The notes under the pieces were generated by a model, which saw only the letters and a list, made by a program, of their open reading frames with translations, had not been told where the DNA came from and made no database searches. The position numbers and the translations under genes are program-made. From Clostridiales bacterium (GTDB lineage Bacteria; Bacillota; Clostridia; Christensenellales; CAG-917), in the NCBI GenBank assembly GCA_014799525.1, contig JAAVHW010000031.1:6051-14077 (forward strand): 8,027 nt of DNA. Direction: 5' to 3'. Positions 1-3,588 of the stretch are shown here, in pieces (within the stretch, counting starts at the first letter, position 1; each line of letters opens with the position of its first letter).

Positions 1-996
1 CTTGGCAAGCTGTCATGCGCATATTGCAATTCGACGCGCGACGTTGAAAAGCGTGTTCCGCACATACGTGACTTTCTTGAGGAAAGAGTACACGGCTATG
101 TGGAAAACGACGACAGCGTGTACAAATGCCCAAATTGCGGCGGACAGGTTGAGCTTGGCGGTTTTAAGACCGCAACCAACTGTCCGTTTTGCGGTGCTAC
201 GAATATTGTCAAGGTGCAGGACATCAAGGGCTTGAAGCCAGACAGCATTTTGCCCTTCAAGCTGCCAAAGGGGAAGGCGTGTGCCTATGGCAGGAGATGG
301 CTCAAGTATAAGCCGTTTGTGCCCACAAAATATAAGAAGCATATGGACGAGGAGAGCTTCAAGGGCGTGTACATTCCGTCCTTTGCGTTCAATGCGGATT
401 CTTATTCTAAGTACGAGGGCAGGCTTGGCGAGAGGCGCACAAGGACTGTCGGAACGGGCAAAAACAGGCACACGGAGACCTATATTTATTGGTATCATGT
501 GTCGGGAAGCGACACGCGTTCATTTGTAAATACGATGATTGAGGCAAGCCCTCAGATACAGCAAAAGGAGCTTGACAAGCTTTTGCCTTTTGACGTGGAT
601 TTTACCGAGGCGTATACGAAGGAATATCTTGCCGGCTTTTCGGCAGAGAGATACAACGCTTCGCTTGACGAGTCCTTCGATATAGCAAAGCGTAAAATGG
701 ATGACGTTATACGAAATGCAATCATCTCGCGCTATAATGCGGACGTTGTGGATTATCTCAACGTAAATACGCGTTATGACAAGATTAAGTTCAGATATAC
801 GATGCTGCCGCTTTGGATATGCGCGCGTATGTTTAAAAAGAAGCTGTATAGGGTTATCGTCAACGGCAGGACGGGCAAGGCTACGGGCAATCTGCCCATA
901 TCGGGCGCGAAGGTAAGCGCATTGGTGATTTCCGTCGTAGCGGTTTTGGCGGCGATAGCATTGCTTATATGCCACTTTATGCTCGGTATAATATAG
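1..996 (+). CDS. Zinc-ribbon membrane protein of unknown function (3' part)
   Basis: The frame is open from base 1, so the gene begins upstream of the window; 331 codons and the stop are visible. A GTG at 100 could serve as a start, but the upstream codons already carry a Cys-x2-Cys pair (window residues 6 and 9), probably the second half of a first zinc ribbon. A second ribbon has Cys43/Cys46 and Cys61/Cys64. A soluble region of about 230 residues follows, then a single hydrophobic segment (about 305-331) ends the protein, suggesting a tail-anchored or C-terminally anchored membrane protein. The layout and phrases such as 'ILPFKLPKGKA' and 'YIPSFAFN' resemble the widespread Firmicutes zinc-ribbon family often misannotated as TFIIB-like or PriA-like proteins. 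Nothing here resembles a helicase. The biochemical role is unknown. The next gene is on the same strand 72 bases downstream and could be co-transcribed. Confidence 0.85.
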   Translation, partial: LGKLSCAYCNSTRDVEKRVPHIRDFLEERVHGYVENDDSVYKCPNCGGQVELGGFKTATNCPFCGATNIVKVQDIKGLKPDSILPFKLPKGKACAYGRRWLKYKPFVPTKYKKHMDEESFKGVYIPSFAFNADSYSKYEGRLGERRTRTVGTGKNRHTETYIYWYHVSGSDTRSFVNTMIEASPQIQQKELDKLLPFDVDFTEAYTKEYLAGFSAERYNASLDESFDIAKRKMDDVIRNAIISRYNADVVDYLNVNTRYDKIKFRYTMLPLWICARMFKKKLYRVIVNGRTGKATGNLPISGAKVSALVISVVAVLAAIALLICHFMLGII

Positions 997-1017
997 GCAA
1001 ATATACGCAAAATGAAA

Positions 1018-1039
1018 ATGACGCGCACTTGCGCGTTGT
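1018..1039 (+). other. GC-rich hairpin between the zinc-ribbon and DUF1858 genes
   Basis: ACGCGC (1021-1026) pairs with GCGCGT (1031-1036) around an ACTT loop; two wobbles and one A-T pair extend the stem to 9 pairs. No T-run follows, so it is not a classic terminator. It ends about 17 bases before the DUF1858 ribosome binding site and might stabilise or partly separate the two messages. Confidence 0.45.
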
Positions 1040-1055
1040 AAATATTGACAAAAAT

Positions 1056-1060
1056 GGAGG
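1056..1060 (+). promoter_or_regulatory. Ribosome binding site fixing the DUF1858 start
   Basis: GGAGG lies 8 bases before the ATG at 1069. The in-frame upstream TTG (1045) and ATG (1054) lie before or inside this motif, so 1069 is the supported start. Confidence 0.8.
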
Positions 1061-1068
1061 TGCGGAAT

Positions 1069-1266
1069 ATGGTCACGAAGGATATGCTTATAAGCAAGGT
1101 CTTGGAGCAGGGCGACGCAAACAAGATTGCCGATGTTCTTATGGAAAGCGGTATGCACTGCCTGCATTGCATGATGGCACACGGCGAAACTCTTGAAGAA
1201 GCGTGCGCAGTTCACGGCGTAGACGCAGACAAGCTCGTCGAAAAAATAAACGCAGTTTGTGCGTAA
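1069..1266 (+). CDS. DUF1858 / Hcp-associated redox disulfide protein
   Basis: This 65-residue protein consists of a single DUF1858 domain, the family also described as the hybrid-cluster-protein-associated redox disulfide domain. The hallmark is visible: Cys31-x2-Cys34 after 'SGMH', then 'GETLEEAC' (residues 39-46) and 'HGVD' (49-52). Cys46 and Cys64 are additional cysteines. It has no signal peptide or membrane segment, so it is presumably cytoplasmic. The family is thought to act in thiol/disulfide or metal-linked redox chemistry and is often found near or fused to hybrid cluster protein (Hcp) in anaerobes, but the exact reaction is not established. No Hcp gene is in this window. The neighbour upstream is the zinc-ribbon membrane protein, 72 bases away on the same strand. 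The start was chosen by the ribosome binding site at 1056-1060. Confidence 0.88.
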   Translation: MVTKDMLISKVLEQGDANKIADVLMESGMHCLHCMMAHGETLEEACAVHGVDADKLVEKINAVCA

Positions 1267-1332
1267 AGTAGTCGCGCCGACTGTCACGCCTGACGGCACG
1301 TACACTCGGACACGATAACATAAGTGAACTAT

Positions 1333-1419
1333 AACAAATAAAAAAATTTGTGCCCGAGATGCGCTGTGAGCGCAATCGTCTGACGTGCAAAATGAAGCAA
1401 GTGAATTGCTCCATTTTGC
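1333..1419 (+). repeat. Structured intergenic repeat, copy 1
   Basis: This ~87-base unit aligns with an inverted copy at 2727-2814, roughly 70% identical by hand alignment with one small gap. It starts with AACAAATAAA (1333-1342). Hairpin 1 is a 6-pair stem, TGCGCT (1360-1365) with AGCGCA (1369-1374). Hairpin 2 has an 8-pair outer stem (1387-1394 with 1412-1419, identical in both copies), one A/C mismatch, a 5-pair inner stem (1396-1400 with 1406-1410) and a GTGAA loop. It lies downstream of the DUF1858 stop and before the terminator. It has no coding content. It could be a REP/MITE-like element or a structured RNA motif. Confidence 0.7.
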
Positions 1420-1436
1420 GAAAATTAAATCATGAA

Positions 1437-1475
1437 AATAATGGACCTGCGATAATAGCAAGTCCATTATTTTTT
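1437..1475 (+). terminator. Rho-independent terminator, probably bidirectional
   Basis: A perfect 10-pair stem, AATAATGGAC (1437-1446) with GTCCATTATT (1462-1471), gains an inner TGC/GCA segment after one mismatch, and the right arm runs into T's up to 1475. On the minus strand the same hairpin is followed by TTTT. It sits between the convergent DUF1858 and ispDF genes and can end both transcripts. Confidence 0.85.
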
Positions 1476-1482
1476 CGGGGTT

Positions 1483-1507
1483 CCCACACAACGTACCTGT
1501 TTGTGGG
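1483..1507. other. Inverted repeat beside the ispDF stop codon
   Basis: CCCACA (1483-1488) pairs with TGTGGG (1502-1507), extended inward by AA/TT around an unpaired C. No T-run follows on either strand. It may add to 3'-end formation or message stability of ispDF, or may be fortuitous. Confidence 0.3.
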
Positions 1508-1540
1508 GTCATATATTTGCATTGTGACGAGGTTATCCAA

Positions 1541-2683
1541 TTACACCTTTTTCAATGATACCGTAGCGTAAGCAGCAATAGCCTTGCCGTCGCCGATGTC
1601 GCCGACCTTCTCGTTTGTTGTTGCACTCACGCCGATATTGGCGGCGGATATGCCAAGCAGGTTTGACATGTTGGTGCGCATAGCGTCAATGTATGGCGCG
1701 AGCATTGGGCGCTCGGCAATTATTGCAACGGTCACGTTGTTGACTTTATATCCGCGCTCGCTTGCTATCTTCAGCACGGTGAATAGCAGTTCCATGCTGT
1801 CCGCATTGTCATAGCGTTCGTCATCAACGGGGAAGAGGTGACCTATATCCTTTTCGCCAAGTGCGGAAAGTATTGCGTCCATTATCGCATGTATCGGCAC
1901 GTCGCCGTCGCTGTGCGCGATAAAGGAGAATTCGCAGGGGATATAGGCTCCAAGCAGCTTTATGCCATTGCCGCTCGTCAGTCGGTGTATGTCATAACCG
2001 CATCCCACCAATATACCTGCGTCCGCTTCGGGCTTTATGTCACCCTCGTAAGTGATTTTGACGTTGTTTTTATCGCCTTCAACTACGCCTATTTCGCCTG
2101 AATATGATGTTTTTATGACGCTTATGTCATCATAAAATGTCGATTGTGCATTTTGATAGGCACTTACAACAATATCTCGCTTGGCACAAAACGGGGTTTG
2201 TACGCGCTTGAAACGCGCTCTGTCGGCAGGCATAACGCCGTCCGTTACGTCTACGATTGAGTCTGTCATGCCAAGCAGGGGCAGGGCAACGCCATGCTTA
2301 AGCGCGCTGTTTATGACATTGTTTATAAGCTCAGTCGTTACATAGGGTCTTGCTCCGTCATGGATAAGCACAAGCTCCGCGTTTTCCTCAACCGCTACAA
2401 GCGCATTCTTCACCGTTTGTGTGCGAGTGCTTCCGCCGACTGCAAGTGCAATGCGGCTGTCCTCTTTAAGTCCTGCAAGGTCGAGCGCGGCAGAAAACTC
2501 GTCCGCAAAAGACGTTTCAATTCCGACAATAATTTTGGATACAGTCGGAATTTCCAAAAACGGTTTTATTGCTTCAACAAGCACGCACGAGCTTCCGCAT
2601 TTCTCGAATAACTTGTTTTTGCTTCCATAGCGTTGACTTGTTCCGCCAGCCGTAATTATTACATTGATTTTTATGTTTTTCAT
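1541..2683 (-). CDS. ispDF: Bifunctional MEP-pathway enzyme IspD-IspF
   Basis: A 380-residue fusion of two enzymes of the non-mevalonate isoprenoid pathway, presumably cytoplasmic. The IspD half (about 1-223) is 2-C-methyl-D-erythritol 4-phosphate cytidylyltransferase, which makes CDP-methylerythritol from MEP and CTP. It shows 'TAGGTSQRYG' (11-20) with Arg18 and Lys24, 'GGSTRTQTV', 'IHDGARP', 'RVQTP', 'YDD' and 'EGDKNNVKIT'. The IspF half (about 224-380) is 2-C-methyl-D-erythritol 2,4-cyclodiphosphate synthase, with the expected zinc ligands Asp231, His233 and His265, the 'AHSDGDV' motif (256-262), 'KDIGHLFP' and 'ATTNEKVG' (354-361). The intervening enzyme IspE is not in the window. The IspF loop after 'ATTNEK' departs from the usual GRGEG (see findings). 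A longer frame reaches 2761 but would run through the repeat; the ATG at 2683 has a good ribosome binding site. rqcP lies 190 bases upstream on the same strand. Confidence 0.95.
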   Translation of the reverse strand: MKNIKINVIITAGGTSQRYGSKNKLFEKCGSSCVLVEAIKPFLEIPTVSKIIVGIETSFADEFSAALDLAGLKEDSRIALAVGGSTRTQTVKNALVAVEENAELVLIHDGARPYVTTELINNVINSALKHGVALPLLGMTDSIVDVTDGVMPADRARFKRVQTPFCAKRDIVVSAYQNAQSTFYDDISVIKTSYSGEIGVVEGDKNNVKITYEGDIKPEADAGILVGCGYDIHRLTSGNGIKLLGAYIPCEFSFIAHSDGDVPIHAIMDAILSALGEKDIGHLFPVDDERYDNADSMELLFTVLKIASERGYKVNNVTVAIIAERPMLAPYIDAMRTNMSNLLGISAANIGVSATTNEKVGDIGDGKAIAAYATVSLKKV

Positions 2684-2689
2684 AATCAG

Positions 2690-2694
2690 TCCTT
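2690..2694 (-). promoter_or_regulatory. Ribosome binding site fixing the ispDF start
   Basis: On the minus strand AAGGA lies 6 bases before the ATG at 2683. This supports translation beginning with 'MKNIKINVIITAGG' rather than at the in-frame upstream codon at 2761. Confidence 0.75.
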
Positions 2695-2726
2695 CATTAT
2701 TTGAGTGGGGATTGTATTTTGTTTTT

Positions 2727-2814
2727 GCAAAATGAGGGGATTCATTTCCCGCATTTTGCACCTTGTGAGTTTGCGCTCAAAGTGCAACTCGCGCATAAAA
2801 GTAGTTTATTTGTT
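2727..2814 (-). repeat. Structured intergenic repeat, copy 2 (inverted)
   Basis: This is the partner of copy 1 (1333-1419), in the opposite orientation and lying in the sense direction upstream of ispDF. It carries the same AACAAATAAA box (minus strand of 2805-2814). Hairpin 1 (2771-2787) has AGCGCA on its 3' side as in copy 1. Hairpin 2 (2727-2759) has the identical 8-pair outer stem (2727-2734 with 2752-2759), one mismatch, a 5-position inner stem and an ATGAA loop. In the inner stem two pairs differ from copy 1 on both sides and still pair. A fourth pair is A/C on the minus strand but G-U on the plus strand. It ends 43 bases before the ispDF ATG, so it would form part of the message leader if ispDF is transcribed from further upstream. 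Confidence 0.7.
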
Positions 2815-2856
2815 GTGTTTGTATAAGTGCGCGATTGCGCGTCCCACAGCGACAAG

Positions 2857-2870
2857 CTCATTGCTATGAG
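2857..2870 (-). other. Short hairpin just after the rqcP stop
   Basis: CTCAT (2857-2861) and ATGAG (2866-2870) form a 5-pair stem with a 4-base loop, three bases past the rqcP stop on the minus strand. No T-run follows, so termination here would be weak at best and read-through into ispDF is possible. Confidence 0.3.
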
Positions 2871-2873
2871 AGA

Positions 2874-3152
2874 TTATTCATCTTGATTATTGTCGCAAGG
2901 GTTGACATCTGGCGCAACTATTCTGTACATACTTTCTGCAGATTGCTTGGTTTGGTGTTCGTCTGTGGATAAAACCTCAAACGACATCGTGCGGTTGCCA
3001 AACGTGACGGATACGACGTCGCCGACGTTTACGTCCTTGGAGGGCTTTGCGGTTTTGCCGTTGACCTCAATGCGTCCGCCGTCGCAGGCTTCCTGCGCGA
3101 CGGTTCGTCTTTTTATCACTCTCGATACCTTCAAAAACTTGTCTATCCTCAT
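2874..3152 (-). CDS. rqcP: S4-domain ribosome quality-control factor RqcP
   Basis: This 92-residue protein is almost entirely one S4 RNA-binding domain. The N-terminus 'MRIDKFLKVSRVIKRRTVAQE' closely matches Bacillus subtilis RqcP (formerly YabO), including Arg2 and the Arg15/Arg16 pair, which lie in the region that contacts rRNA and tRNA in that family. 'GGRIEVNGKTAKPSKDV' and 'VGDVVSV' complete the S4 fold, and the tail after residue 80 is short and variable. RqcP works with RqcH on stalled 50S subunits, where the nascent chain still attached to peptidyl-tRNA is extended with alanine to mark it for degradation. A related possibility is an Hsp15-like S4 protein, but the length and N-terminus favour RqcP. 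The ATG at 3152 follows AGGAG (3157-3161) at a 4-base spacing. It is transcribed divergently from rpoB. Confidence 0.9.
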   Translation of the reverse strand: MRIDKFLKVSRVIKRRTVAQEACDGGRIEVNGKTAKPSKDVNVGDVVSVTFGNRTMSFEVLSTDEHQTKQSAESMYRIVAPDVNPCDNNQDE

Positions 3153-3215
3153 ATTGCTCCTAAGGTGCGCTTATTATTCGTGACACAATTTGCGCGCTTG
3201 GTTTTTGTCAAAAAG

Positions 3216-3245
3216 ATTATAGCCTCATTTGCGGCGGTTTTGCAA
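3216..3245 (-). promoter_or_regulatory. Predicted promoter of rqcP
   Basis: On the minus strand a perfect TATAAT -10 box (3221-3216) lies 18 bases downstream of TTGCAA (3245-3240), which matches the -35 consensus at 4 of 6 positions. Transcription would start near 3209, giving a leader of about 57 bases. Confidence 0.5.
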
Positions 3246-3305
3246 TATGCGAATTGCGTTTTGTAGCTTTTAAGACGAATTTTTCATCCTGTATTCATTC
3301 AGCGG

Positions 3306-3327
3306 TGAAAATATGACAAAATTTTCA
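3306..3327. promoter_or_regulatory. AT-rich inverted repeat upstream of the rpoB promoter
   Basis: TGAAAAT (3306-3312) and ATTTTCA (3321-3327) are perfect inverted arms 8 bases apart, about 40 bases upstream of the -35 box. It could be an operator half-site pair. In such AT-rich sequence chance is also plausible. The surrounding A-tracts could act as an UP element. Confidence 0.25.
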
Positions 3328-3367
3328 AAGAAAAGTAAATAAGCGGAAAAAAGATAGTTCAAATCGT

Positions 3368-3396
3368 TTGACAGTCTTTACAAATAGGTATAAAAT
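3368..3396 (+). promoter_or_regulatory. Housekeeping-sigma promoter of rpoBC
   Basis: A perfect TTGACA -35 box (3368-3373) is followed after exactly 17 bases by TAAAAT (3391-3396), 5 of 6 to the -10 consensus. A-rich DNA lies upstream. The start would be near 3403. This is the clearest promoter in the window and fits a highly expressed gene. A second TATAAT (3409-3414) lacks a matching -35. Confidence 0.8.
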
Positions 3397-3401
3397 AGGA
3401 A

Positions 3402-3412
3402 AATGTATTATA
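3402..3412 (+). repeat. Direct repeat AATGTATTATA, left copy
   Basis: The identical 11 bases recur at 3469-3479. The two copies bracket the leader hairpin, which gives the arrangement the look of a target duplication around a small palindromic insert. The motif also overlaps a TATAAT-like sequence. Confidence 0.5.
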
Positions 3413-3419
3413 ATGCAAT

Positions 3420-3454
3420 CCTTGCCCTCTAAGCTGCTTGCTTTGGGGGTAAGG
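3420..3454 (+). promoter_or_regulatory. Strong hairpin in the rpoB leader
   Basis: CCTTGCCCTC (3420-3429) pairs over all 10 positions with GGGGGTAAGG (3445-3454), using two G-U pairs. After one T/T mismatch, AAGC (3431-3434) pairs with GCTT (3440-3443) around a 5-base loop. GGGTTATAAG follows, without a T-run, so it is not an intrinsic terminator. It lies about 17-52 bases into the predicted transcript and could control rpoB expression or stabilise the 5' end. No known riboswitch or ribosomal-protein leader was recognised. Confidence 0.6.
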
Positions 3455-3468
3455 GGGTTATAAGAACG

Positions 3469-3479
3469 AATGTATTATA
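3469..3479 (+). repeat. Direct repeat AATGTATTATA, right copy
   Basis: Identical to 3402-3412, with the leader hairpin between the two. The bases outside the 11 do not match. Confidence 0.5.
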
Positions 3480-3575
3480 GTATAAAGTAACAAAAAATAC
3501 AAGTCCGCGGATATGGGGAGCGAAAAGAAAAATTTTCCAAATTTCCTTACGCGGCGCAAATCGGTAATTTTTTTA

Positions 3576-3580
3576 AGGAG
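3576..3580 (+). promoter_or_regulatory. Ribosome binding site of rpoB
   Basis: AGGAG, within AAGGAGAG and after a run of seven T's (3568-3574), lies 8 bases before the ATG at 3589 and confirms that start. Confidence 0.85.
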
Positions 3581-3588
3581 AGATATTA

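Larger units (their letters stand above)
3153..3588. other. Divergent rqcP-rpoB control region (436 bases, no gene)
   Basis: No convincing ORF lies here. It holds a predicted minus-strand promoter for rqcP (3216-3245), an A-rich stretch with a 7-base inverted repeat (3306-3327), the rpoB promoter (3368-3396), a strong leader hairpin (3420-3454) bracketed by an 11-base direct repeat, and the rpoB ribosome binding site. The predicted rpoB leader is about 186 bases long. Confidence 0.75.

Noticed and set aside
961..992. Promoter for the DUF1858 gene (TATAAT at 987-992)
   Set aside because: The only -35-like element, TTGCTT at 961-966, would be 20 bases away, and the site lies inside the preceding coding region. 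Not strong enough to call.
1045..1068. Earlier DUF1858 starts at TTG 1045 or ATG 1054
   Set aside because: Both lie before or within the ribosome binding site that serves the ATG at 1069.
520..1512. Long minus-strand frame of 330 codons over the zinc-ribbon gene
   Set aside because: It is a shadow: the plus strand encodes clear zinc ribbons, a membrane segment and a CxxC protein over the same bases, and the antisense translation shows no recognisable domain.
2684..2761. Upstream extension of ispDF to 2761
   Set aside because: The extra residues come from the palindromic repeat and spacer, and the ATG at 2683 has a proper ribosome binding site and the expected IspD N-terminus.
3313..3342. 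Tiny ORF encoding MTKFSKKSK
   Set aside because: No ribosome binding site, nine codons, low-complexity AT-rich DNA, and it lies upstream of the predicted rpoB transcription start.
3445..3457. G-quadruplex from GGGGG-TAA-GGGGG
   Set aside because: Only two G-tracts are present, and the first is better explained as the right arm of the leader hairpin.
3546..3574. Terminator just before rpoB (TTAC...GTAA then seven T's)
   Set aside because: The stem is only about 4 pairs, too weak for an intrinsic terminator; the T-run is more likely simple AT-rich leader.
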